A stretch of 22,772 nucleotides of DNA, from positions 34,638-57,409 of the forward strand of contig DIWL01000046.1 in the NCBI GenBank assembly GCA_002428455.1, written 5' to 3'. This DNA comes from Anaerolineaceae bacterium UBA6107 (GTDB lineage: Bacteria > Chloroflexota > Anaerolineae > Anaerolineales > Anaerolineaceae). How positions within the stretch are numbered: position 1 is the first letter of the stretch; the number at the start of each line of letters is the position of its first letter. Shown in pieces: positions 8,360 to 15,448 of this stretch. Both the position numbers and the translations under genes were made by a program. The notes beneath the pieces are model-generated. The model was given only the letters and a program-made list of their open reading frames with translations, was not told where the DNA came from and did not search any database.

Positions 8360-8983
8360 TTATGAGCGAGGACCAAGGCGGGTGAGGATGGCTTTTTGGA
8401 GATCTTCCTGAACACGGGAGGGGGTCTGAGCTGCGTCAATGCGCAACCAGCGCGCCGGTTCTGCCGCGGCAAGTTCAAGATAGCCGTTGCGTACGCGGCG
8501 ATGAAAGGCGACCGCGTAATCATCCAGGCGGTTCCACTCGCCGCCGCCAGACTGCCGGCGGGAAAGGCCGGTTTCCACGTCCACGTCGAACAACAGGGTC
8601 AGATCAGGGATGAGCCCGCCGGTGGCGAAGGATAAGATCTGGCGCAGGATAGAGAGGTCGATGCCGTGACCGTAACCCTGGTAAGCGAGGGTGGAATCCG
8701 CATAGCGGTCGCTGATCACGACAACGCCCTGCTCCAGTTGCGGGCGGATAATCTCGGCCACGATCTGGGCGCGGGCGGCGCAGAACAGCAGGATCTCGGT
8801 GCGGGGATTCATGGAGGTGTTGTCCATGCGCATGATGACCTCGCGGATCTGATCCCCGATGAAGGTACCGCCGGGTTCGCGAGTGGTCAGCACCTGGTAA
8901 CCCAGGCTGCGTATAAACTCAGACAACGCAGGCACCTGCATTGATTTTCCGCTACCATCGGGACCCTCGAGGGTGATGAACAC
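8360..8983 (-). CDS. tmk: Thymidylate kinase
   Basis: Tmk phosphorylates dTMP to dTDP with ATP, the committed step toward dTTP. The 207-residue product has the P-loop GPDGSGKS at 7-14, TREPGGT at 34-40, and DRYADSTLAYQG from Asp92, with the LID-like RRQSGGGEWNR near 153-163 and FHRRVRNGYLEL following. Its length is normal. The GTG at 8983 was chosen over an ATG 96 bases upstream because AGGAG sits 7-8 bases before it, the P-loop then falls at the expected distance from the N-terminus, and the upstream ATG lies within the preceding gene. The gap to the R3H ATPase gene is 13 bases, so the two are very likely co-transcribed. Confidence 0.95.
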   Translation of the reverse strand: MFITLEGPDGSGKSMQVPALSEFIRSLGYQVLTTREPGGTFIGDQIREVIMRMDNTSMNPRTEILLFCAARAQIVAEIIRPQLEQGVVVISDRYADSTLAYQGYGHGIDLSILRQILSFATGGLIPDLTLLFDVDVETGLSRRQSGGGEWNRLDDYAVAFHRRVRNGYLELAAAEPARWLRIDAAQTPSRVQEDLQKAILTRLGPRS

Positions 8984-8996
8984 GTATGTCTCCTGT

Positions 8997-10628
8997 CTAT
9001 TCCTTGAAGATGCGCACGCGGCGGTTGGGGTCTTTACCGTATGAATGGGAGACCAATTGCGCCTGACGGGCCATTTCATGCTGGATGCGGCGGATGGCAG
9101 ATGTAGCGGGGGGGAGATCCACCCAGCGTTGACCGTTCAAAACGGCCTGGATGGCGGATTCTGTCTGGTTGGCAACCTCATTGAGAGTCCAGTTGTTGTC
9201 TTCGGTGAGGTTAAATATCTCTGCCAGTGATTGTTCCATCTGAGTGACCGTGTTGGCGCGGAGGACGTAAATGGGGATCCCGCGGGCTTCTGCTTCGGTG
9301 ATGGGCTGCTGGCGTGAGCGGTAATAAGTGCGCAGGGTCATAATGATATCGGCTTCGCTGATTTCCCTGGCAATGAACGCGGGAACGCCCAGGCGATGTG
9401 CCGCCTGCTGAAGACGGTTGCGGGCTACACCGTACGGATAAATTCGCACCTTGCGCACAGGCTTACGCTCGGCAATATCGACGGCTTGTTCGTAATCGAT
9501 CGAAGGTGTGCCAGCTTTGTGCAGGAAGCGTCCTTCGGAGGCGTCTGAAGGGGTATCCGGACGGCGATCATCGGAACCAGTGTAGGTGCGGCGCGTTCCC
9601 TGCGCCATACCGCGCGCAGCCGGCGGGGCGGGAGCTTTTTCAACGTGTAATTCGTTCTGGGCATCACGCCAGCGGATCTCGGGCTGGAGGGGATATCCAC
9701 GCACAAGCGTATCCACCGCCTGGGCAACGTCCGGGTGGACGGCGAGCCGGTCGCGCTCCTGCAACTCCACGAGCATATCAAAAGTTGGCGGAGAACGGCG
9801 TTCGAGGACGGTCTTCTGGGTGCCGCGGCGGCGGGCTTCTTCATCGGAAAGCGTGACAGACTCGATCCCTCCGATCAGGTCGGAGAGGGTGGGATTGAGC
9901 AGCAGGTTCTCGAGCGTGCGTCCATGCGCGGTCGCGACGAGTTGAACACCGCGTTCGGCAATGGTGCGGGCAGCCATGGCTTCAAGTTCGCGCCCGATCT
10001 CGTCGATGATGACGACCTCGGGGTTGTGATTCTCGACCGCCTCGATCATCACCTCATGCTGCAGCGATGGGGTGGCTACCTGCATGCGGCGGGCTTTACC
10101 GACTGCGGGATGTGGTACATCCCCATCGCCACCAATCTCATTGGACGTATCGACAATAATGACGCGTTTGGATTCAGCCAGGATGCGAGCGGATTCGCGC
10201 AGCATGGTGGTCTTACCGATGCCGGGTTTACCCAGCAGGAGGATGGACTTACCGGATTCGATCAGGTCCTGGATGATCTCAATGGTGCCGTACACGGCGC
10301 GCCCGACGCGGCAGGTGAGCCCGACGATGAGGCCGTGGCGGTTGCGGATGGCGGAGATACGGTGCAGGGTGCGCTCAAGACCAGCGCGGTTGTCTGCATC
10401 AAACTCGCCGATGCGTGAGACTACCAGGTCAATTTCAGCACGGCCGACCTCGTGATCGCTCAATTGAAGCTCTCTATCGACGAAACGCGCCATGGGCAGG
10501 CGTCCGAGGTCGAGCACGATCTCCAGCAGGTTGTCGCTGTTATTGGCTTTCTCCATCGTCCCTACAATCTGCGGCGGGAGGACGGCCATCAGGGCGTGAA
10601 GATCGTCAGTGATTCGTATCTGTTTCAT
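8997..10628 (-). CDS. R3H-domain AAA ATPase (Ycf45/SpoIIIAA-like)
   Basis: The 543-residue protein combines an AAA/SpoIIIAA-like ATPase with a C-terminal R3H single-strand nucleic-acid-binding domain. The P-loop GKPGIGKTT is at 133-141, Walker B VVIIDE at 205-210, and a conserved VATAHG at 231-236. A polar, probably flexible linker spans about 335-385. A second conserved block, KVRIYPYGVARNRL to IPIYVLRANT, covers about 395-465. The R3H motif is Arg513-x3-His517, ending in NRRVRIF. This layout matches the Ycf45 family of plants, cyanobacteria and other bacteria, whose biochemical role is poorly known. It lies directly upstream of tmk, suggesting a link with DNA or nucleotide metabolism, but that is inference. 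The ATG at 10628 has a weak ribosome binding site, 24 bases after the previous stop. Confidence 0.88.
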   Translation of the reverse strand: MKQIRITDDLHALMAVLPPQIVGTMEKANNSDNLLEIVLDLGRLPMARFVDRELQLSDHEVGRAEIDLVVSRIGEFDADNRAGLERTLHRISAIRNRHGLIVGLTCRVGRAVYGTIEIIQDLIESGKSILLLGKPGIGKTTMLRESARILAESKRVIIVDTSNEIGGDGDVPHPAVGKARRMQVATPSLQHEVMIEAVENHNPEVVIIDEIGRELEAMAARTIAERGVQLVATAHGRTLENLLLNPTLSDLIGGIESVTLSDEEARRRGTQKTVLERRSPPTFDMLVELQERDRLAVHPDVAQAVDTLVRGYPLQPEIRWRDAQNELHVEKAPAPPAARGMAQGTRRTYTGSDDRRPDTPSDASEGRFLHKAGTPSIDYEQAVDIAERKPVRKVRIYPYGVARNRLQQAAHRLGVPAFIAREISEADIIMTLRTYYRSRQQPITEAEARGIPIYVLRANTVTQMEQSLAEIFNLTEDNNWTLNEVANQTESAIQAVLNGQRWVDLPPATSAIRRIQHEMARQAQLVSHSYGKDPNRRVRIFKE

Positions 10629-10652
10629 AGGACTCAGTAAACCTTTATTTGT

Positions 10653-11555
10653 TTATTTTACCCCGTCTGAACCGGAGCCTGGATTTACGTAATGGTTAAG
10701 AATAGGGGCGGTAGGTTCCGCCTGGCGCGGGTCAGAACGGGCGCGCTGGGCTTCCTTTATGGCGTTCAATTGACCAACTGCAAGATGCTTCACAAGAAGA
10801 GCGAAACGCGGTGTGCTTTCCGCGCCAAGCTCCTGCAGGGTATCCGAGAGCCAGGTCTGGTAGGAGCGCACCTGCAGGTAGATGGGGCGTCCCATACCCT
10901 GGAATTGTTCCATCAGGTCCAGGAGCAAGGCGTGGATATTATCCACGGAGGGGTGGATGACCGGTACGAGGTAGATACCGGAGGCACCGCTGAGGCTTTC
11001 AACATAAGCCTGGATCTCACCGTTGACCTTGTAGACCAGGCGCGGGGTGCTGCCGTTGGTGAAAGGCTCGGCGTTCTGTACCAGGGGAGGGACGAGGGTC
11101 TGGTAAAGGGACCGCACCGTGTTCTCGTCGGTTGGGGATGGCCTGGTCCAGCTGGTTTTGGATGGATCGGATTTTGGACGATCGGGAAACCGCCAGATGG
11201 ATTCCCAGCCAAACACACAGAATCCGGCGCGGCGGAAGCGCTCAAAAAGCGGGTGAGATTCCTCAATATCAGCGAGCACGTTCAGCGCGCCCATCTCGCC
11301 AGCCTGGAAGCACAGGAAATCGATCAGGGTGGACAGGTTGTCCTCGTCCTCGAGTTGATCGGGTGAAAAAAACGCAAAATGCGCAGAGCGTCCGCCAGTC
11401 TGGTGGAGGACCTGGCTGTACAAAGGTTGCCTGCCCCCAGGCAGTTCGAAAACGGCGATATAGTTTGGCGTATCGAGGGCGAGTGAATTCAATAAACTAC
11501 CCAGCCGGATAGGGTTTCCCTGGGTGAGGAAAGCCGCTTTATTCAGGCTGATCAC
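10653..11555 (-). CDS. Unnamed protein with GNAT-like features
   Basis: No confident function can be given. From the GTG at 11555 the product has 300 residues. The segment GALNVLADIEESHPLFERFRRAGFCVFGWESIWRFP (about 89-124; key features Leu-Ala-Asp-Ile, PLFERFRRAGF) resembles the C-terminal part of a GNAT acetyltransferase fold, and a second half with IYLVPVIHP and PIYLQVRSYQ may be a second degenerate GNAT unit. The acetyl-CoA-binding R/QxxGxG/A loop is not evident, so it may be inactive. The frame stays open upstream of the GTG and reads INIRPLAWYDLPAILGTRSR, which looks like the true N-terminus of such proteins but has no ATG, GTG or TTG; an ATA at 11615 overlaps the pdxT stop. It sits between pdxT and the R3H ATPase gene, in the same apparent operon. 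Confidence 0.7.
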   Translation of the reverse strand: MISLNKAAFLTQGNPIRLGSLLNSLALDTPNYIAVFELPGGRQPLYSQVLHQTGGRSAHFAFFSPDQLEDEDNLSTLIDFLCFQAGEMGALNVLADIEESHPLFERFRRAGFCVFGWESIWRFPDRPKSDPSKTSWTRPSPTDENTVRSLYQTLVPPLVQNAEPFTNGSTPRLVYKVNGEIQAYVESLSGASGIYLVPVIHPSVDNIHALLLDLMEQFQGMGRPIYLQVRSYQTWLSDTLQELGAESTPRFALLVKHLAVGQLNAIKEAQRARSDPRQAEPTAPILNHYVNPGSGSDGVK

Positions 11556-11611
11556 CCGGCTGCGCGTTCCTAAAATTGCAGGAAGGTCGTACCAGGCTAA
11601 CGGGCGAATGT

Positions 11612-12190
11612 TTATTTTGCCAACTCCATAAAGTAGCGGTGGAAACGATCGTCACCGGTTAATTCCGGATGGAAGGAAGTGGCGAGCAGCTGACCCTGGC
11701 GGGCTGCCACGATGCGACCATCCGACAATTGAGATAATATCTCCACGCCCTTTCCGACCGATTCAATGATGGGGGCGCGAATGAAAACAGTGCGGAAGGG
11801 GCGATCAACGGGGTCAACTTCAAGCAGGCAGGGCATGGAAAGATCCACCTCGAAACTATCCACCTGGCGACCAAAAGCATTGCGGGCTACCGTGATGTTC
11901 ATCAGTTCAAGCAACGGTTGCCTGCGGCCGATGTCCTTTGAGAGGAAAATAGCGCCGGCGCAAGTGCCCCAGATGGCGTGTTCACGTCCGAACAGGCGCA
12001 GCGGTTGGATGAGGTTGAAATCCTCTGCCAACTTGCCGATCGTAGTGGATTCACCACCAGGGATGATGAGACCATCAAGCTGCGCAAGATGCTGCGGCAG
12101 GCGCACCTGAACCACTTCCACCCCAAGAGACTCGAGGACGGACTGGTGTTCTGCAAAGGCACCCTGTAATGCCAGTACGCCGATCTTCAT
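11612..12190 (-). CDS. pdxT: Pyridoxal 5'-phosphate synthase glutaminase subunit PdxT
   Basis: PdxT hydrolyses glutamine and passes ammonia to PdxS, which builds pyridoxal 5'-phosphate. The 192-residue protein is a class I glutamine amidotransferase: GGES at 45-48, nucleophile Cys77 in GTCAGAI, and the catalytic His174 and Glu176 in FHPELT. All triad residues are present and the length is standard. It starts at ATG 12190, 7 bases after the pdxS stop, with only a weak ribosome binding site, so coupling to pdxS translation is likely. The stop codon region overlaps a possible ATA start of the next gene. Confidence 0.97.
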   Translation of the reverse strand: MKIGVLALQGAFAEHQSVLESLGVEVVQVRLPQHLAQLDGLIIPGGESTTIGKLAEDFNLIQPLRLFGREHAIWGTCAGAIFLSKDIGRRQPLLELMNITVARNAFGRQVDSFEVDLSMPCLLEVDPVDRPFRTVFIRAPIIESVGKGVEILSQLSDGRIVAARQGQLLATSFHPELTGDDRFHRYFMELAK

Positions 12191-12197
12191 GGGCGGG

Positions 12198-13085
12198 TTA
12201 CCAACCGCGGGTAGCGAGTTTTTCTTCTTCGGTCAAGGCCGAGATCTGACGGCCAACCATGGCACCGCCAAGGTTGCGGCTTACTTCGGCCAGGATCTTA
12301 GCGTCCTGGAAGTGCGTGGTCGCCTTGACGATGGCGGAGGCGCGGCGGGCGGGGTCGCCTGATTTGAAGATGCCTGAACCGACGAATACACCATCAACAC
12401 CCAATTGCATCATCAATGCAGCGTCAGCCGGGGTGGCGATGCCACCAGCGGCAAAGTTGACCACGGGCATACGGCCGAGGCGGCGGGTTTCCAATACGAC
12501 CTCATAAGGCGCGCCGATCTCCTTGGAGAAGGCCATTACCTCTTCCTCAGGCATGTTCTGTAGCCGGCGAATCTCACCCAGCACAGTGCGGGCATGGCGC
12601 ACGGCTTCGACCACATCACCGGTACCGGCTTCACCCTTGGTGCGGATCATGGCAGCCCCTTCACCAATGCGGCGCAGGGCTTCGCCAAGGTTGCGGCAAC
12701 CGCAAACAAAGGGAACCTTGAAATCGTGTTTGTAGATGTGATGAGCTTCATCAGCCGGTGTGAGGACCTCAGATTCATCGATGTAATCAACACCGATGGC
12801 CTCCAGGATCTGGGCCTCGACGAAGTGACCAATACGGCACTTGGCCATCACGGGGATGGAGACGGTGTCCATGATCTTGAGGATTATTTCAGGGTCACTC
12901 ATGCGGGCAACGCCCCCGTCGGCACGGATATCAGCGGGAACGCGTTCAAGCGCCATCACAGCGCAGGCGCCAGCGTCCTCAGCTATTTTGGCATGCTCAG
13001 CGTTGACCACATCCATGATCACGCCGCCTTTTAACATTTGCGCCAAACCCTTTTTGACCTCGAAGGAACCTACCTTCTGTTCCAT
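12198..13085 (-). CDS. pdxS: Pyridoxal 5'-phosphate synthase lyase subunit PdxS
   Basis: PdxS condenses ribose 5-phosphate, glyceraldehyde 3-phosphate and PdxT-derived ammonia into pyridoxal 5'-phosphate, in a dodecameric complex with PdxT. The 295-residue sequence is highly typical: MKGGVIMDV region with Asp25, the Schiff-base lysine Lys82 in [12 protein letters not shown], the second lysine in [18 protein letters not shown], and [20 protein letters not shown] with [11 protein letters not shown]. The ATG at 13085 follows a strong GGAGG about 9 bases ahead. A good sigma-70-like promoter lies about 60 bases upstream, so pdxS is probably the first gene of the operon. Confidence 0.98.
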   Translation of the reverse strand: MEQKVGSFEVKKGLAQMLKGGVIMDVVNAEHAKIAEDAGACAVMALERVPADIRADGGVARMSDPEIILKIMDTVSIPVMAKCRIGHFVEAQILEAIGVDYIDESEVLTPADEAHHIYKHDFKVPFVCGCRNLGEALRRIGEGAAMIRTKGEAGTGDVVEAVRHARTVLGEIRRLQNMPEEEVMAFSKEIGAPYEVVLETRRLGRMPVVNFAAGGIATPADAALMMQLGVDGVFVGSGIFKSGDPARRASAIVKATTHFQDAKILAEVSRNLGGAMVGRQISALTEEEKLATRGW

Positions 13086-13144
13086 ATTAAGTGAACCTCC
13101 TTCACGAATAACTCGCAGTGTGAGCGATTACGTGCTCCATTGAG

Positions 13145-13172
13145 ATTTTACCACGCCCTTGAAGCAATGCAA
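13145..13172 (-). promoter_or_regulatory. Candidate promoter of the pdxS operon
   Basis: On the minus strand TTGCAT (13172-13167), a 16-base spacer, then TAAAAT (13150-13145) match a sigma-70 promoter with five of six bases in the -10 box. The predicted start is about 50 bases before the pdxS ATG. The leader carries the pdxS GGAGG between short inverted arms (GTGAA/TTCAC). Confidence 0.5.
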
Positions 13173-13174
13173 GG

Positions 13175-13201
13175 CGACAAAGGGCCAGACGACAAAGGGC
13201 C
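13175..13201. repeat. Two direct 12-bp repeats upstream of pdxS promoter
   Basis: CGACAAAGGGCC occurs at 13175-13186 and again at 13190-13201, a 15-base period. The pair lies just upstream of the -35 box of the candidate pdxS promoter. Its meaning is unknown; it could be an operator or a chance duplication. Confidence 0.7.
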
Positions 13202-13259
13202 GGGAGCATAATTAAAGGAAGAAATAATTATCCGTTTGGTGTTAACCAATCGATTAATG

Positions 13260-13287
13260 AAAACCCTTCGGGTCAGCGAAGGGTTTT
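13260..13287 (-). terminator. Intrinsic terminator-like hairpin after rubrerythrin gene
   Basis: A perfect 11-bp stem (AAAACCCTTCG at 13260-13270 with CGAAGGGTTTT at 13277-13287) and a 6-base loop begin 10 bases after the rubrerythrin stop. On the minus strand the stem ends in TTTT followed by CATTAAT, a modest U-tract. It separates the rubrerythrin gene from the pdxS operon. Confidence 0.75.
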
Positions 13288-13297
13288 CGGAAAGCGA

Positions 13298-13795
13298 TCA
13301 GCTGATGCGTTCGAAGCGCGTACCGGGAGCTCCGCACACCGGGCATTTTTCAGGGGCGCCGCGTTTTTCGGTGTAACCGCAGACCGGGCAGATGTAGTAA
13401 TCATATTCTTCGCCGGTTTTTCCGAGGGAGTCCAGCATTTCGCGGTAGAGCACCTCATGAATTTTTTCGACTTCGTTAGCATAGCTGAAGGTCTTGAGCG
13501 CCTTGGCGTCACCCTCAGCTTCAGCGTCCTTTATAAAGGCAGGGTACATCTCGGTGTTCTCGTATTTTTCACCGGCGATGGCAGTATTCAGGTTCTCCTC
13601 GGTCGTTTTCACTTCCCCGGCAGCACGGAAATGGTTCAGGGCGTGGACGGTTTCAGCGTGGGCAACCGCACGGAAGAGGTGAGCCACCTGGGTGTAACCA
13701 TCCTGTTCAGCTTTTTTGGCAAAAGCAAGGTACCTGCGGTTCGCCATGCTTTCTCCGGCAAAAGCCGCCATTAGATCATCATAACTCTTAGACAT
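13298..13795 (-). CDS. Rubrerythrin
   Basis: Rubrerythrins reduce hydrogen peroxide in the cytoplasm of anaerobes and microaerophiles, using a diiron site in a ferritin-like bundle and a rubredoxin FeS4 site. The 165-residue product has the diiron helices (FAGESMANRRYLAFA, AHAETVHALNHF and SYANEVEKIHEVLY, supplying the Glu and His ligands) and a C-terminal rubredoxin domain with Cys136, Cys139, Cys151 and Cys154 in two CPVCG knuckles. The ATG at 13795 was preferred to one 6 bases upstream because AGGAG abuts the earlier ATG but is correctly spaced from this one. The gene stands alone, between its own terminator and a divergent GntR gene; its promoter is in the 174-base divergent gap. It suggests an anaerobic or oxygen-sensitive host. 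Confidence 0.96.
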   Translation of the reverse strand: MSKSYDDLMAAFAGESMANRRYLAFAKKAEQDGYTQVAHLFRAVAHAETVHALNHFRAAGEVKTTEENLNTAIAGEKYENTEMYPAFIKDAEAEGDAKALKTFSYANEVEKIHEVLYREMLDSLGKTGEEYDYYICPVCGYTEKRGAPEKCPVCGAPGTRFERIS

Positions 13796-13849
13796 TTGCA
13801 TCTCCTTTTATGTGAATAGATAATCGTGCTACACAATCGTTACGGGTTT

Positions 13850-13878
13850 ATTTTAATGCAAAATCAGCATCATGGCAG
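13850..13878 (-). promoter_or_regulatory. Candidate promoter of the rubrerythrin gene
   Basis: On the minus strand CTGCCA (13878-13873), 17 bases, then TAAAAT (13855-13850) give a four-of-six and five-of-six match to sigma-70 boxes, about 55 bases ahead of the rubrerythrin start. Other AT-rich alternatives exist in this gap. Confidence 0.3.
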
Positions 13879-13909
13879 GGGATAAAACACCTTTTTCTCG
13901 CGAAGACTC

Positions 13910-13937
13910 TTGACAGGCGAACAAACAATGATACAAT
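13910..13937 (+). promoter_or_regulatory. Promoter of the GntR-slipin-ABC cluster
   Basis: A consensus TTGACA at 13910-13915, a 16-base spacer and TACAAT at 13932-13937 form a strong sigma-70-type promoter about 30 bases before the GntR start. The -10 box lies inside a run of three phased ATACAA repeats, so autoregulation by the GntR protein is plausible. Confidence 0.7.
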
Positions 13938-13953
13938 AATACAATGATACAAA
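13931..13953 (+). repeat. Three ATACAA repeats with 8-bp period over the GntR promoter
   Basis: ATACAA starts at 13931, 13939 and 13947; the first two continue as ATACAAT. The array covers the -10 box and the predicted transcription start, a good position for a repressor to act. It is a candidate operator for the YtrA-type regulator encoded next. Confidence 0.6.
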
Positions 13954-13969
13954 ACAAAGAGGAAAGAAT

Positions 13970-14392
13970 GTGAAACCACAAGACTTTAAGCTGGATTTCC
14001 GTTCGGGAATACCGATATATGTTCAACTGGTTGAACAGGTGCTGACTTACCTCTCCTCCGGCAACCTGAAACCAGGTGATCAGCTGCCGACGGTGCGCCA
14101 GATGGCCTCTGAATTGCGGGTCAACTTTAACACGGTCGCGCGGGCTTACCGCATGTTGGATGAGGCCGGTTTGATCTCGACCCAGCAGGGACGCGGAACT
14201 TACATTGTGGAACCCCCCGGAGCAGAAAAAAGCGATTATCTGATGCGCGATGCACTGGAAATCCAGGTGAAGCGGTTCTTAAACCTGATGCAGCGCCAGG
14301 GTTTTCGTCCGGATAATGTGAAAGATAGTGTTGAAAAGAACATTGCCGCGTGGCTGGGTGGCACGCTGCAGGCTGACGAAACGAACGATTAA
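13970..14392 (+). CDS. GntR-family transcriptional regulator, YtrA subfamily
   Basis: The 140-residue protein has a winged helix-turn-helix at about 12-80 (IPIYVQLVEQVLTYLSSGNLKPGDQLPTVRQMA is the typical opening; recognition-helix region VNFNTVARAYRMLDEAGLI, then wing QGRGTYIV) and only a short helical tail. This small size is characteristic of YtrA-type GntR regulators, which usually repress adjacent ABC transporter genes and their own promoter. The start is GTG at 13970 after AGAGGAAAG; the ATG two bases earlier is out of frame and meets TGA at once. It is followed 18 bases later by the slipin gene and then an ABC transporter, matching the normal YtrA setting. Confidence 0.92.
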   Translation: MKPQDFKLDFRSGIPIYVQLVEQVLTYLSSGNLKPGDQLPTVRQMASELRVNFNTVARAYRMLDEAGLISTQQGRGTYIVEPPGAEKSDYLMRDALEIQVKRFLNLMQRQGFRPDNVKDSVEKNIAAWLGGTLQADETND

Positions 14393-14410
14393 AAAAAGGA
14401 AGGTACGGAT

Positions 14411-15391
14411 ATGGGAAAGCAAATTCAGGAAAACAACGGTAGTGATCAGACGATGAACCCATTCAAGGCGCAGACTCAAACAGCTAAAAAAGGGCAGGAA
14501 ACCCATTTAAATGCCCTCGCGCTTACGATCTTTATGCTGTTGACTGTCATCGCGATCATCTGCGCTGCGGTCATGGACACCAGGGGATATTCAGATGGTG
14601 CTATCGCCGCGGTGGTAATCCCGATCGGTACCGTCGCAACGCTGCTGTTGGCGGCCATGCAGGTGGCACGACAATGGGAGAAAGCAGTGGTATTGCGGCT
14701 TGGTAAATTCAGCGGTCTAAAAGGACCCGGATTATTCTGGATCATCCCGATCATCGACTCGATCACGCGCTGGATCGATCACCGGGTGATGGTCACGCCA
14801 TTTTCGGCGGAAAAGACCCTCACGCGGGATACTGTGCCGGTGAATGTGGACGCGGTGCTGTTCTGGGTGGTGTGGGATGCTGAAAAAGCCGCCCTTGAAG
14901 TTGAGAACTACCAGGCGGCCATCGCGTGGGCTTCACAGACCGCGCTGCGCGAGATCATCGGGCAGATGACGCTGGCGGATATCCTGGTAGGCCGGGCGAA
15001 GATGGACGCGGATCTGCAAAAGATCATTGACGAGCGCACCACCCCGTGGGGGATCACCGTGCAGTCGGTGGAGATCCGTGATGTGATCATCCCGGCTGAT
15101 CTGGAAGACGCCATGTCACGCCAGGCGCAGGCTGAACGCGAGCGCCAGGCGCGCGTGATCCTGGGCGAGTCGGAAAAACAGATCGCCTCCAGTTTTGCGG
15201 AGGCTTCGCAGGCCTATATAAACAACCCGACCGCGCTGCATCTACGTGCCATGAACATGCTGTTCGAAGGATTGAAAGAGCGGGGAGCAATGGTGATCGT
15301 CCCTTCCAGTGCGGTGGATACCATGAACCTGGGCGGCATCAGCGGTATCACATCCCTGGCACAAAACGAGATGAGAAAGACTGAAGAGTAA
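14411..15391 (+). CDS. Slipin-type SPFH-domain membrane protein (stomatin/prohibitin family)
   Basis: The 326-residue protein has a polar N-terminus, two hydrophobic segments at about 34-54 and 64-86, and an SPFH domain from about 87 to 250 (EKAVVLRLGKF, GPGLFWIIPIID, RWIDHRVMVTPF, then WGITVQSVEIRDVIIP). A helical region rich in Ala, Gln, Arg and Glu follows, with DAMSRQAQAERERQARVILGE typical of slipins. Slipins form oligomeric membrane scaffolds, often with NfeD or membrane proteases; no NfeD gene is beside it. AAGGAAGG precedes the ATG at 14411. Sitting between a GntR regulator and an ABC transporter, it may help organise the membrane in the same response, which is inference. Confidence 0.92.
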   Translation: MGKQIQENNGSDQTMNPFKAQTQTAKKGQETHLNALALTIFMLLTVIAIICAAVMDTRGYSDGAIAAVVIPIGTVATLLLAAMQVARQWEKAVVLRLGKFSGLKGPGLFWIIPIIDSITRWIDHRVMVTPFSAEKTLTRDTVPVNVDAVLFWVVWDAEKAALEVENYQAAIAWASQTALREIIGQMTLADILVGRAKMDADLQKIIDERTTPWGITVQSVEIRDVIIPADLEDAMSRQAQAERERQARVILGESEKQIASSFAEASQAYINNPTALHLRAMNMLFEGLKERGAMVIVPSSAVDTMNLGGISGITSLAQNEMRKTEE

Positions 15392-15415
15392 CAGTTGGTT
15401 TGAGCAGCACCGGAA

Positions 15416-15431
15416 TGTTTCACGTGAAACT
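15416..15431. promoter_or_regulatory. parS site 1 (ParB-binding centromere)
   Basis: TGTTTCACGTGAAACT matches the bacterial parS consensus TGTTTCACGTGAAACA at 15 of 16 positions, including the full 14-bp palindrome. It lies in the 57-base gap between the slipin and ABC ATPase genes. ParB/Spo0J binds such sites near the replication origin. Confidence 0.88.
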
Positions 15432-15448
15432 ATTACATTGAGGTGAAA

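Noticed and set aside
9735..11366. Plus-strand frames of 224-227 codons
   Set aside because: They mirror the R3H ATPase and the GNAT-like gene and show no recognisable domain or ribosome binding site.
13091..13105. GTGAA/TTCAC arms around the pdxS GGAGG as a translational switch
   Set aside because: The stem is only 5 bp and would leave the Shine-Dalgarno bases in the loop, so sequestration is doubtful.
13228..13236. TTATCCGTT as a possible DnaA box
   Set aside because: It matches only six of nine positions of TTATCCACA and stands alone; no cluster of DnaA boxes or AT-rich unwinding region was seen, so no oriC is called.
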